Positions 35,688-45,882 of a stretch of 64,000 nucleotides of DNA are shown here, piece by piece. The translations under genes were made by a program, and so were the position numbers. The notes under the pieces are model-generated. The model was given only the letters and a program-made list of their open reading frames with translations. It was not told the DNA's origin and ran no database searches. Position 1 is the first letter of the stretch. Each line of letters begins with the position of its first letter. The stretch is from Hsuehochloa calcarea (taxonomy: Eukaryota > Streptophyta > Magnoliopsida > Poales > Poaceae). The stretch spans positions 32,541,232 through 32,605,231 of the forward strand of contig CM070599.1 of the NCBI GenBank assembly GCA_036346395.1, written 5' to 3'.

Positions 35688-37938
35688 CTCACACTTGAAT
35701 TGGCATCAGGGCAGAAATTTTGAGGAACACTCCATGTATATTCTAACAGAAAGTTTATCGCTCGTGTTGCCTTGTTCCGATCTAGTATGTAAGAGCCTAA
35801 GAGGTGTTTTTCCTTTTCTCTAGTTGTATAAGTGTATAACCATCTTTGAGCTGGATTTGAAAAGGGGGAGAGGAAAATCTCTAACATCAGTAAACTATAT
35901 GTGCTTTGACTAACAGTTTCACCAAACCTTGTATAATCTTAAGTCTTAACTGCTTCTGTTGCTTGAGGATCCTACTATAGAGAACATGAGACTGTTTTAA
36001 CCTTTGATATTCTTTTCTGCTTTAACTTGTTTTTGCACGTGATGCATGATGCTTTTGGAGTTTGCTTACATGCTGGAAAGCAGGCACAGGTTTGTCACTC
36101 TCAAGTCTCATCCTAAAAGATCTTGGACTTGTGGTTAAACAGGATGCACTAGCATGGGAGGTTTCTGCACAGTAGCTTCTGATTATATCTTTGTGAGCTA
36201 ATAAGCAGAACTTGCCTGTCTATTACTAGCATATTGATTTTCTGCATGCAACAGCTGCTTGTTATTGTATTATTTTATTGGAGGCTTATCGATTGCATTA
36301 CACATACACATTAGCTTGAGTTACATTTCTCCTAGGTTTGTTGTACTCAAACCGAGAATGCCCAATGATTCTGCTAGATGTTGGTAATGCTGGAAACAAC
36401 ACTAACAAGACCTGTAAATATAAATTACAACTGAATGGTTACCAGAGATTAAATTTGTCTGGTTATTGTTTGTTGCTAGTGGTTCAATGTATAATTCAAT
36501 TTGCAACTAGTTATGTATGCAGTATGCACCACTAAGGACGCCCCTGAGGTCCTGAAATCGGTTATTTGGCTTTATTTACATAGACAGACACTCTGTTTCC
36601 TATATGCAATGGATGATATTCACCATAATGACCTCAAACATTTGATAAGCTATTGATGAATATCCTCAAGACCTCAACCAACATGTTTGGCCTGACCTCA
36701 AGTACTTTTTCACATTTCACATTTGTGATTTGTGTGAACAAGAAATTTAGATAGTGATCAACTGTATGTTTAAAGTTCTCCATTGACATCCAAAGCAGGG
36801 TTGATCGGAAGTGTGAATCAGGTAGGGGTCGTCCCCCTCCCGTTTACCGTAAAAAAGCACAGAAGTATGAAGTGCCATTTTCTTGTGATTTGTGAGAGGA
36901 TATTTTGTCCTATTTACCCACCCCATCGTCAGTTGATGTTGAATTGCTGATTTGTATAAGAGTAGAGAGTACAGATGTTCTCTCTGATTCGCCATATGGT
37001 CTTTTCAACTTTCTGTAACATTAAGGCACGATGGACAGTAATATTGTTGATGCAAATCCTTTCAGGTGCTTAATCAAATTGTCTACGAGCTGCCAGAAGA
37101 GCATCCACTGTCAGAGACAAAGCCATTGCGTGAAATTCTTGGACACACGGTTCCTCAGGTTAGCTTACATGCTTCAGTTTGCCTCTCTTGATGTTCAACT
37201 ATTCGGTGGCCTTGCAAGATAAGGAAATGGAACTGCTTTCCCTTTAAAAATAGAAATGTAACGGGTGATATTCGAAGCGCTGTTTAGTGAGCTTCTTCAA
37301 TGGTCCTAACTGTGATTAGCAGTTTCAGCGTAGAATTTAGAAAGCTTACTATCGTTAAAAAACACTAAACATGCATTGACCTCTCATTAGTCCAGCGGTA
37401 CAGATAATTACTATATCTCACCACTGTAGTGTATATGCTCTTGTTTTGCATCCTTTCTGCCACCATGCTCACCTCCGCTGATTGGATATTTCTTGTTTTC
37501 TTATATATACTACTTTGACTAATCGTTGTCAGATATATGTGATATGCTAGATCTGAAGCGTTGTTCTTTTTGACATCTCAGGTTGTGGCTGGTTGCATCC
37601 TTGGAATCCTCACGGCTGCCCTTATGCACTTGGCTCTAGGGGGTTCTTAACCATGTGTTGCCCCGAGATATTGGCAATACGTGATCATATAATATCACAT
37701 CGATGACTTGTAAAGCATGAAAACCTGGTCTCCTCTTGGATGTGATTTGCACAAATAGTTGTCATGATGATATTATAAAGTTCTAATAGATGTAGATCTT
37801 CGTTGTAGGGTAGTAGGTTGTAGCTTCAGTGTGCTGTAAATCCGGGAAATTTACTGTCGACTGAAACCTCATGCGATTGAACCTTTGTTATACACTGCAG
37901 TGATCTGAAATTATGAGGGTGGATCTGAATAGTTGATA

Positions 37939-38341
37939 TGTCACGAACTTTAGTTCATAACCGTGTAAATACCGTCAGGAAGAAGGTCGGGCGGTGTCAG
38001 TTTGGTGGGATAAAAGATTAACTATAAAATGAGATGATAGAATCTTAAGAGAGTGACTAGAATAATTCATCTTTTTTTTCATTGATAATAGATACATACT
38101 ATTTCTTTTATAGGGACAATCTGACTTGATCTGTAAGAAATAATCTCTATTTCCAAAGAAATCTATCTCTATTAGATGGAATATATCTCTAAAGAGATGA
38201 ACCTAATTAACAAAGAAACTAACTATTTTTATTTCTATTTCCCAACTACTAATGTACCCATGGGCTTGGTATGAATAGTGTGTGGTGCTACAGTACCATA
38301 TGTGGTATTTACGCTCCTGAACAGTATTTTTGCACGTGACA
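37939..38341 (-). repeat. miniature element LTR, copy 1
   Basis: Starts TGTCACGAACTTTAG and ends TTGCACGTGACA. Adjacent to a CTCCTCCCTTTTT tract, the complement of the polypurine tract. Confidence 0.85.
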
Positions 38342-38387
38342 ACTCCTCCCTTTTTGGTAACAACTTGTCCTCGAACTGTGGTGACGG

Positions 38388-38914
38388 TTATGGTTGAAGC
38401 CCTAGGTGACTCCATATTGACAAGAGGTTGTGATGGAGACATGAGTCCTTCGAGATCATTGCCTCTACGCATGGTTGCGCCAAACTCACCGGTTGTTGCG
38501 GCAGGCATGACAGCAACCCTGGCAGTGCCGCGGTGGCCACGACGTACTTAGGTAGGGCCGCGACAGGATTCGACAGCTTCGCGGTAAGATGTGACAGCAC
38601 CGCTAAAGGTTTTGGCTCTACTGCGGCACACTTTGACGACACCATGGCAGGATGCAGTAGCGGTGTGGCATGTTCCGACAACGTCACGGTGGTTGCGGGA
38701 AACATCACCACCTCTTGTTGCGTCTTTTTCTCCTTTTGATATGCATCATCTTCTCTAAAATTGCATGTATGTTGAGGAAGATAGCCGCCATCTTCTTGTT
38801 ATTGTCATTGAAACTCATGATCATTTTGTTGGAGTTAGCCTTTATCATGACCAACGACTTGGCGGCAGGTCTGATGGTTTGATTTGTTGCTATAACCATG
38901 GTAGCAGAAGTCAT
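38388..38914 (-). pseudogene. frameshifted copy of the miniature-element ORF
   Basis: Two minus frames (38705-38914 and 38388-38711) together match the 176-aa frame of the second unit. The upstream one starts at a Met about 25-30 nt after the PBS, a position typical of gag starts. A frameshift near 38708 separates them. Confidence 0.6.
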
Positions 38915-38943
38915 AGCAAGGGATCGACTGCTCTGATACCAAA

Positions 38944-39348
38944 TGTCACGAACCTTAGTTCATAACAGGGTAAACACTGTCAGGAAGAATGCCCAGCGGC
39001 ATCGACTTGGTAGAACGAGAGATAGACTATAGACTGGGATGATAGAACCTTAGGAGGGAGACTACATTAATTCATATTTCTTTATTCATTGATAATGGAT
39101 ATGTATTATCCCTTTTATAGGGACAACTCGACTTGAGATCTAAGAAACAATCTTTATTTATAAGGAAATCTATCTCTATTAGATGAAATATATCTCTAAA
39201 GAAGTGAACTCAACTAACAAAGAAACTAAATATTCTTATCTCTATTTCCCAACTACTAATGCACTTGTGAGCTCGACATGAATAGTGTGTGGTGCTACAG
39301 TACCATGTGTGCTATTTACGCTCGTGAACAGTATTCCTTCATGTGACA
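38944..39348 (-). repeat. miniature element LTR, copy 2 (shared)
   Basis: Starts TGTCACGAACCTTAG and ends CTTCATGTGACA. It has PBS sequence on one side and PPT on the other, so it serves both units. Confidence 0.88.
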
Positions 39349-39869
39349 ACTTCTCCCCCCTTTGGCAACAACTCATCCTTGAGTTGTGGCGGTGGCCATG
39401 GTTGAAGCTCTACGTGACCCCATGCTGACAAGAGGTTACGATGGTGACATGGGCCCTTGGAGATCATTGCCTCCACGCGCAATTGCGACAAACTCACCGG
39501 TTGCTCCGGTTGCTGCGACAGGCATGGCAGCAACCTTGGCAGCGCCGCGGTGGCCACGATGTACTTCGGTAGGGCTGCGACAGGATCCGGCAGCTTCGCA
39601 GCATGACGTGGCAGCACCGCTAAAGGTTTTAGCTCTGCTGCGGCAGGCTTCAACGACGCCATGGCAGGATGCAATAGCGGCACGACATGTTCTGACAACG
39701 TCACTGTGGTTGCTGGAAACAACGCCACCTCTTGCTGCGCCTTCTTTTCCTTTTGATCCACAATCTTCTCTAAAGTGGAATGCATGTTGAGGAAGATGGG
39801 CACCATTTTCTTGTCATTGTCATTGAAACTTATGGCCATCTTGTTGGCGTTAGCCTTTATCATGACCAA
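39339..39869 (-). CDS. 176-aa open frame of the miniature LTR element (gag-like remnant)
   Basis: This minus frame lies between PBS and PPT in the element's sense direction. Its N-terminal part (KANANKMAISFNDNDKKM) is hydrophilic and helical. The rest is rich in Ala, Pro and Leu, with no zinc knuckle or protease site. The first internal copy has the same protein split into two frames (38705-38914 and 38388-38711), so the frame is real family sequence rather than chance. It may be the N-terminal remnant of a larger gag. Expression is unknown. Confidence 0.5.
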   Translation of the reverse strand: MVMIKANANKMAISFNDNDKKMVPIFLNMHSTLEKIVDQKEKKAQQEVALFPATTVTLSEHVVPLLHPAMASLKPAAAELKPLAVLPRHAAKLPDPVAALPKYIVATAALPRLLPCLSQQPEQPVSLSQLRVEAMISKGPCHHRNLLSAWGHVELQPWPPPQLKDELLPKGGEVVT

Positions 39870-39958
39870 CGACTCGGCAGTAGGTCTGATGGTCTAATTT
39901 GTTGCTATAACCATGGTAGCAGAAGTTGTGGCAAATGATCGACTGTTCTGATATCAAA

Positions 39959-40169
39959 TGTCACGAATCTTAGTTCATAACAGGGTAACACACCGCTAAG
40001 AACAAAGCCGGACGGCATCGGCATGGTGGGATAAGATATTAGACTATAGACTAGGTTGATAGAACCTTAGGAGGGATACTAGATTAATTCATTTTTATTC
40101 TTCATTGACAATGGATATATACTATCCCTTCCTTCGTAAGAACGACCCGATTTGACTTCTAAGAAACAA
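39959..40169 (-). repeat. miniature element LTR, copy 3 (truncated)
   Basis: Starts TGTCACGAATCTTAG and follows copy 2 up to AAGAAACAA near 40168, after which the sequence is unrelated. Confidence 0.8.
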
Positions 40170-40617
40170 GCATCTGCAATTGTGCCGAGTTGCTCATCTG
40201 CTCATGCTGATATACTTTTCTTCTATCAAATTCTTTGGCAATAACTATTTCTTCGTTTAAGCGAACCTCGTATATTTGCTATTTCAAATTAAGGTCTTAT
40301 TTAAAAAGATTCAGGTCTTACTTAAAAAGATTCTTTTTATGAATCTTCAGTGTTATCAAACAGGTATCGTTCTCTCTTACAACTTAACAAGCAGCACAAG
40401 TTCTCGAAGAAGCTTACATGAGGGAGCAGGTTGTAGGCAGTGAGTATTACAAGGCTATACCCTCCATTTTACGTTCTTTTAGCTATCTCTAGTTTGAAAG
40501 CTCATCCTTATTACGTAGCTGCACCAAACAAAGAAGGCATTATTCCGAGGCCGAAAGCAACAGCAACGCCTAAGTGGATGCATGTAGTATACAAGCATGT
40601 CGCCGTGCATGCTCTGC
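40170..40617. other. 3' flank of malate synthase
   Basis: AT-rich, non-coding sequence between the truncated LTR and the malate synthase stop. It would contain the 3' UTR of that gene. A direct repeat of AGGTCTTA(T/C)TTAAAAAGATTC occurs near 40292 and 40313. No other feature was seen. Confidence 0.5.
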
Positions 40618-42590
40618 TCAGAGCTTGCATGGCGATGCTCTGGGATGGTGTACCACGATGAGGTTGTACGCGTCCAGCGTGAGGAAGTCGTCCAGCTCCG
40701 GCGCGGTGCACTGCTGGGTGAAGATCCTGCCGGCCTCGGTGTACCGCCCGCTCCGGAACCTGTCGGCGCCGACCTCCGCCTGGACCCTCGCCATCTCCTC
40801 CTCCACCACACGGGCCAGCAGCTCGGGGGTGGCGCGCACCGCCACGCCGCCCGCGTCCAGCGCCGCGCCGTGGCGCAGCCACTGCCAGTTCTGGACGCGG
40901 CTGATCTCCGCGGTGGCCGCGTCCTCCATCAGGTTGTACAGCGGCACGGACCCGGACCCGGCCAGCCACGCCGCCAGGTACTGCACCCCGACGCGGGTGT
41001 TGAGGCGCAGGCCCTCCACCGTGCGCGCGCCCCGCGGAGGCTGGAGCAGATCCTCCTCGGTGACGCCGCCCGCCGCGGCGTCGACGGGCGCGGCTGCGTC
41101 GATCTGGTTCGGCCTCCCGCCTAGGTGGCCCTCGAAGACCTCCCGTATCGCCGGGATGAGCCCCGGGTGCGCCGCCCACGTGCCGTCGTGTCCCGCGCGC
41201 ACCTCCCGCAGCTTGTCCCTGCGCACCAGCTCCAGCGCTGCCTCGTTCGCCGCCGCGTCGTCCTTGATCGGAATCTGAGCCGCCTGTTGATTTCAACGAT
41301 ATGCGGCCAAAGTGTCATGTTGACGTAGAAGTTAGAACTGGTAGGTGCTTGCATACACGGCAAGTAGAGCTAGCATGCTTACCATGCCGCCCATGGCGTG
41401 GACGCGGCGGCGGTGGCAGGTGCGGATGAGGAGGTGGGAGTAGGAGCGCATGAAGTGCTGGGCCATGCCGACGAGGGCGCGGTCGGGGAGGAGGCGGTTA
41501 GGGTGGGCGCGGAACGTCTTGACATAGCTGAAGATGTAGTCCCAGCGGCCGCAGTTGAGCCCCGCCGAGTGCTCGCGCAGCTCGTGCATTATCTCCTCCA
41601 TCTGGAACACCGCCGGCAGCGTCTCCACCAGCACCGTCGCCCGGACGCTCCCCCGCTCGATCCCCGCCGCCCTCTCCGCCCTCTCGAACACGCCGTTCCA
41701 TATCCTCGCCTCCCTGAGATGTTAAGCAGCTCACTGTTATATTAGCTTGCACAAAGTTGTGCATGTGTCACGGCACGTAAGCGCGTACCTCGAGTGCTCC
41801 ATCTTGGGGAGGTAGAAGAAGGGCCCGAACCCGGCGCCCTGGCCGGCGCGGAAGGCGGCGTGGTTGTGGAAGAAGTAGAGCCCGAAGTCCACGAGGCAGC
41901 CGATGGCCGGCTCGCCGTCGATTAGCACGTGCGCCTCGGGCAGGTGCCAGCCGCGCGGCCGGACGAAGAGCTTCGCGGTGTGGTCGCCGAGCTTGTACAC
42001 CCGGCCGCGCGCCTCATCGCGGAAGCTTATCGTGCCGGCCACGGCGTCCCGCAGGTTCACCTGCCCGCGCATCAGGTTCTCCCACGTCGGCGACAGCGCG
42101 TCCTCGAAGTCAGCCTTGCAGGCACGTCACGTTTTTTTCATTCGTCGTAGATACGATCGATCAAATCTACAGTGAACTCGTGTTTCTTACGTACGTACGT
42201 GGGATTGCGTGCTTAGTTGCTTACCATGAAGACCTTGGCGCCGGAGTTGAGCGCGTTGATGACCATCTTCCTTGGGTCGACAGGTCCGGTGATCTCGACG
42301 GTGCGGTCCGCGATGGCCGGCGGCACTGGCGCGCACGTCCAGTCACCCTCGCGGACGAACCTCGTGGCCGGGTCGAACCGTGGCAGCTCGCCGGCGTCGT
42401 AGCGCCGCTGGGCCTCCCGCCGGAGCTCCATGGCGTAACGGACGGCACCGCGGAACTCGCGCTGCAGGCCGGCCACGAAGGCCAGCGCGTCGCGGGTGAG
42501 GATGGCTGCGAACTCGGGGTCGTACCGGCCGCGGATGTCCACGCCCTCCGGCGTGTCGTAGGAGGGCGGCACTGCCGTGGTGGTGGCCAT
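40618..42590 (-). CDS. MS: malate synthase, glyoxysomal, complete
   Basis: Exons on the minus strand: 42590-42225, 42114-41789, 41713-41383, 41283-40618. Junctions are GT-AG and phases join to 562 aa, the family's usual size. Start MATTT was chosen over an in-frame upstream Met because the family N-terminus (YDTPEGVDI) follows closely. The malate synthase signature REHSAGLNCGRWDYIF is at about 277-292. Also visible are ADFEDALSPTWENL, HNHAAF, HAMGGM and the C-terminal QQCTAPELDDFLT. It condenses glyoxylate and acetyl-CoA to malate in the glyoxylate cycle of peroxisomes, used when seed oil is mobilised. The C-terminal CKL fits a peroxisomal PTS1 pattern but is not the common SRL/SKL. Codons are strongly GC-rich, normal for many grass genes. 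A weak TATA-like GTATATC lies about 110 bp upstream. No defect seen. Confidence 0.96.
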
Positions 42591-42729
42591 TGCGGCGTTG
42601 GGCGTTTTGTGTGAACACTGTGAGTGGGAGCGGGAGCGGGAGTGTGCAGCTCGGCGACCCTGGTGTGCGTGTTTTCCTAGGTGAGCTAGCATGGGGCAGA
42701 TATACACGCACAGGGAGGGAGGGCGCCAG

Positions 42730-43080
42730 CAGCAGTGTAAAATTTGAAGACTACCATTGATGACGTAAGAAGAATGGAATTATCTCATCTTTTTCTCGAG
42801 AGAAAACAATAATGCAAAGCCAAGAGCCACTCTAATTGCACAGTGACAATGTGGTGTGGACGTGTGGTTTTATACATCCAGATTAGAAATGTTAGTCACG
42901 TACGTGTTGAATTCTACGGTGTTTGGACTTTGGATAGTAGCTGCCTTGCGCCCTTAACACGTAAGTAGAACCTATGTTTCATCGATTGATGAGTCTCTTA
43001 GGGTCGGTTACTCAGCACCACGGGTGATGAGTTAGTCGATCTGGGTTCAAATTATTCCTTCTTAAATACGTTGTATTTGG
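42730..43080. other. upstream flank of malate synthase
   Basis: Non-coding sequence, likely the distal promoter of the minus-strand malate synthase gene. At 43000-43060 the text around GGGTTCAAATTATTCC looks faintly like a tRNA B box, but no second box at proper spacing convinced me. Confidence 0.4.
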
Positions 43081-43081
43081 G

Positions 43082-43730
43082 CAGAGCTGGCCAAATGGGT
43101 GGTCGGCACATGCCCATATTGGCACGGCCCATTTTGGCCCGCGAGCTAAACGGATCGTGTCGTGCCAGCTCACGAGCTCTTACCCGGCCTGCCCAGCCCC
43201 CCTGCCGACCACCTCCTCTTTTACCCCGCCGTTTGCCCACGTGCGGCACTGCGGCACGCACTGCCGCACCCGCAAGCCGCAATGTTGTCGCCGCTGCGCA
43301 AGGCGCGCAGCAGCCTGGCCGCCTCCCGCCTGTCTTCGGAGTCTGGCCCTCCACGGTCCACGCCGGCCGCATGCCCACCTTCTTCCTCTCCGGTTCCCTC
43401 CCTCCTTCTTCCTCCGCGCAGGGCGTCGGCACTTCTTCCTCCGCTCCGCCCTCCTCTTGCTCTCTCAGCTCTGTCCTCCTCTTCCTCTCCGGCTCCCTCC
43501 TTTTCGGCTCTTCCTCTTCCTCTCCGAGTCCCCCCTCTTTCTTCCTCTGCGCCAGCGCCGCCCCGGCCCCGCCCTCCTTTCCTCCTTGCCCAACTCACCG
43601 GCTTCCTCCCTCTCCCTGGCTCCCCCGGTCCGGTCTATAAATAGTGCGGGCCGTGCCATGCCTGGATTGGACCAACAATATCGTACCTTGTGCCTCAGGC
43701 CGGCTCGGTACGCACGACCCATTTGGCCAG
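43082..43730. mobile_element. non-autonomous hAT-like element
   Basis: The left end contains CTGGCCAAATGGGT (43087-43100) and the right end its complement ACCCATTTGGCCAG (43717-43730), a perfect 14-bp inverted repeat that sits inside longer imperfect similarity (GTCGGCAC / GTGCGTACC). GC-rich words GGCACGGCCC and GGGCCGTGCC occur near the two ends, as in many plant hAT derivatives. The interior is a long CT-rich tract followed by a TATAAATA box (43636-43643). Long open frames here are compositional. Confidence 0.6.
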
Positions 43731-43927
43731 GGGGAATAAATCTTATCATTTTACACCAACATTCTAGCGACGTTTCATCGCTTAAAGAGCTAAAGCCCCA
43801 CAAACCAAGGCCTACGTTTTATCCCATTTGGCCAGGGGGAATAAATCTTATCATTTTACACCAACATTCTAGCGACGTTTCATCGCTTAAAGAGCTAAAG
43901 CCCCACAAACCAAGGCCTACGTTTTAT
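43718..43927. repeat. exact 105-bp tandem duplication
   Basis: The 105-bp unit beginning CCCATTTGGCCAGGGGGAAT occupies 43718-43822 and is repeated without visible change at 43823-43927. The unit begins inside the terminal inverted repeat of the preceding element, so the transposon end itself is doubled. A further 13-base echo (CGCTTAAAGAGCT) follows at 43928. Confidence 0.95.
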
Positions 43928-43939
43928 CGCTTAAAGAGC

Positions 43940-44880
43940 TTCTTGGGTTTATATATCCATTAAGGTAATACAGCCAACAGTTTGTGGGCCCAAGAGTAAA
44001 ATGTCTAACATGCATTTTGCGTTCTATGGAGCAGCAGGAAATTAAGCCAATCCCCCCCTTCAGGTAAAAAAAAAGTGAAGTTTCAGATTTCAGCCGCCAC
44101 TGTATCTTGTGTAACAAATTAAGACGCAAGCAAGCAAGGCTTGCTTGTGTAGCGGCTTTATCCAAGCAGGACGCGAATAGCCGAAGCGGTTAACGTCGTG
44201 CGTGGCGTGAATCATGGATGAGGCGAATGATGCGGCATGGGAACAGAAACGTGGTGGTTACGATAAGGCAAAGGCGCCGGGTTTTGTTTTGCCGGATCCT
44301 TGTGCATCAGCAGCGTGCATGGCAGAGGTAGTGGGCGTAGCTTGTTTCTTTGGCGTACCGAGGGGAGTGGGTTTTCAACAGTCGCATTGGCCGTTTCTGC
44401 CCCCGTGTGCTTATCCTTCTGCCCAAATGGAGATCGAGGTCGGAGAGGCGTGGCATCATCGGCCAACTGCCAAGTACTCGCCGGCTACGGTCAACTCCAG
44501 CAAAAATATGGGAGTATCCGGCTGCGCAGATAGAGAGAAAAGCCGATTCCTTTTCGGGCCGGGCCAAGCGACACAGAAGTCGTGTATAGGTATAGGTTGT
44601 CAGGAGCGGAGCGAGAAGGGAGCAACGCCCCGGCTGACCTAGAGCGTCATGGCGGTCACTGAGAATACGATGTTTTCTGAAATCTTGCAATAGGTTTGAA
44701 TGGGATTTTGATCTAAGCCTAGGGCTGAAGCTCTGGCAGCCCTGGGTCTGTATCCGCACATGTAGGCTGTGCTTGCACGCGCGGGCTCAGGCCTCAAGAA
44801 CGGCGAAGCGGCAGTAGAGGCACAGGTGCACTAACTCGTGTCAGGTTCTGATTTCCACTGATATTTAGGCGAGGCGTGTC
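43940..44880. other. intergenic, nothing recognised
   Basis: One plus-strand open frame (44214-44642) starts with Met but shows no known domain and has ordinary unstructured composition. The rest is mixed-composition sequence without motifs I can name. Confidence 0.4.
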
Positions 44881-44899
44881 GTTTGTTGTTTTGCTCACG

Positions 44900-45650
44900 T
44901 GAAAAGAGGTTGGCGGCCGCGCGCCTAAGCCTAGCAAAAATGGTGTCGGCGTCGGAGATCACCGATCCTGAGACTAACTTTTCACGCTTTCCACTTGGAT
45001 GAACACGAATCAACACAAATCTAAAGGCTTTAGTACAAAATCCGATACAAGATACAAGATAATTGGGATACAAATAGGGATAATAGGATACCAAGACTGA
45101 TGTTGTGGCAACTGAACTAGATAAAAGAAAAGAAACCTAGTTGCCGCGAGAGGAACTAGGGAATCCTCAAGAGAGTGGACCGATATTAAGACAGAAGTTA
45201 TTGCGTGTTTATTATCTTGAAAAAAAGTCATATGTGATTACATGGGGAGATGAATATTTGTAGCCTTTCGACCAGGGTACACGAGATTACTATTATACCC
45301 CTAAAAATCTTATACCCATAAGGGCTGCAGGGGCTTTTATTTCTCCTATGCATAGATTTCAGTCCATAGTGGACCCTCCTAGTTTTGGTTCATCTGGACA
45401 GTACGCCCGGCCCACCGGTGCTTCTCCCCCTCGCTCCGTGTAGGGTGACTTTGGATCGAGGGGCGCTGCACACGTGGTGCTTCCCTTAGCGGCGTTTTCC
45501 TTGGCAACCTTCCTACACCCTTCGGCCCCACAAAGACACACATGGTACCCTTCAAAGGTGAAGCTTGCCTTCGGTCCATGGCCCTCAAGGGGTAAATATT
45601 TATGTGGCATCAGGTTGCACGAATGTGATGAAGAACATTTGCGAGATGTG
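44900..45650 (-). mobile_element. LTR-like fragment, minus strand
   Basis: On the minus strand the sequence has a ACAAATATTC-type TATA stretch near 45255, preceded by GC-rich promoter-like sequence with CTTTGAAGGG and CCCCTTGAGGG words, and followed by AATAAACACGC near 45205, an order like U3-R of a gypsy LTR. No clear TG/CA ends were found, so this is tentative. Confidence 0.3.
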
Positions 45651-45663
45651 AAGATATAAGTAC

Positions 45664-45882
45664 ATGATGATCCCGAAGGATATCAAGGAGAGGGAGCAGA
45701 CTTTTGATCATGTGCAATTTGTATGCGAAGGTAGGGAGTCCAACAGTGAGGCGCATAATCTAGCAAAATTTGCTTGTACTTTAGAACCTGGTAGTCGTAC
45801 TTGGTTGGGTATGCAGTATGCCTCCCATGTTTTTGGTTGTAACTCTGAATATTTCGGGTGTAAATTCCCTAACTTCCTCTAA
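45664..45882 (+). pseudogene. LINE-type RNase H (RVT_3) fragment
   Basis: The short plus frame contains HVQFVCEGRESNSEAHNLAKFA, matching the C-terminal RNase H motif of plant non-LTR retrotransposons (V-x-R-E-x-N-x-x-A-H-x-L-A-K), followed by GSRTWLG. No reverse transcriptase is nearby. It is an isolated relic. Confidence 0.6.

Larger units (their letters stand above)
33454..37650 (+). pseudogene. DUF212 (PAP2/vanadium haloperoxidase-related) membrane protein, central exon missing
   Basis: Recognisable exons are 33454-33539 (start, MAAGVVNYPLVAALVAF...AW), 36039-36089 (DAFGVCLHAGKQAQ), 37066-37158 (VLNQIVYELPEEHPLSET) and 37582-37650 (VVAGCILGILTAALMHLAL, stop). The last three and the first match the plant DUF212 family, small membrane proteins related to acid phosphatase/haloperoxidase of unknown substrate. 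The exon that should follow the first, with the conserved GGMPSSHSA motif, was not found anywhere in 33540-36038. Also the expected acceptor CAG|GTGATG reads CAC|GTGATG at 36036-36041. The intron instead holds a CTAGGCG element with a nested MITE. I infer a broken gene; the alternative is an unusual splice form. Confidence 0.75.
37939..40169 (-). mobile_element. tandem miniature LTR retrotransposon (LTR-I-LTR-I-LTR)
   Basis: Three copies of one LTR are separated by two copies of a short internal region: LTR 37939-38341, internal 38342-38943, LTR 38944-39348, internal 39349-39958, truncated LTR 39959-40169. LTRs run TGTCACGAA...GTGACA. On the minus strand each internal region opens with TTTGGTATCAGAGCA (PBS for initiator tRNA-Met) and closes with a purine tract just before the next LTR. 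Internal regions of about 600 bp and LTRs of about 404 bp indicate a TRIM/LARD-like non-autonomous element. The tandem state suggests unequal recombination or nested integration. Confidence 0.88.

Noticed and set aside
40511..41296. A 261-aa minus frame and 234-aa plus frame over malate synthase exon 4
   Set aside because: Out-of-frame shadows of the GC-rich malate synthase coding exon.
42990..43065. Possible SINE or tRNA-like sequence with a B-box-like GGTTCAAAT
   Set aside because: No A box at the right spacing, no poly-A or T tail and no target duplication recognised.
43071..43963. Plus-strand frames of 189-268 aa
   Set aside because: Pro/Ser/Leu-rich translation of a CT-rich tract inside a hAT-like element, partly across the duplicated 105-bp unit; no domain or splice structure.
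44214..44642. 142-aa plus frame
   Set aside because: No recognisable domain, no splice partners and no promoter signal; not enough to call a gene.
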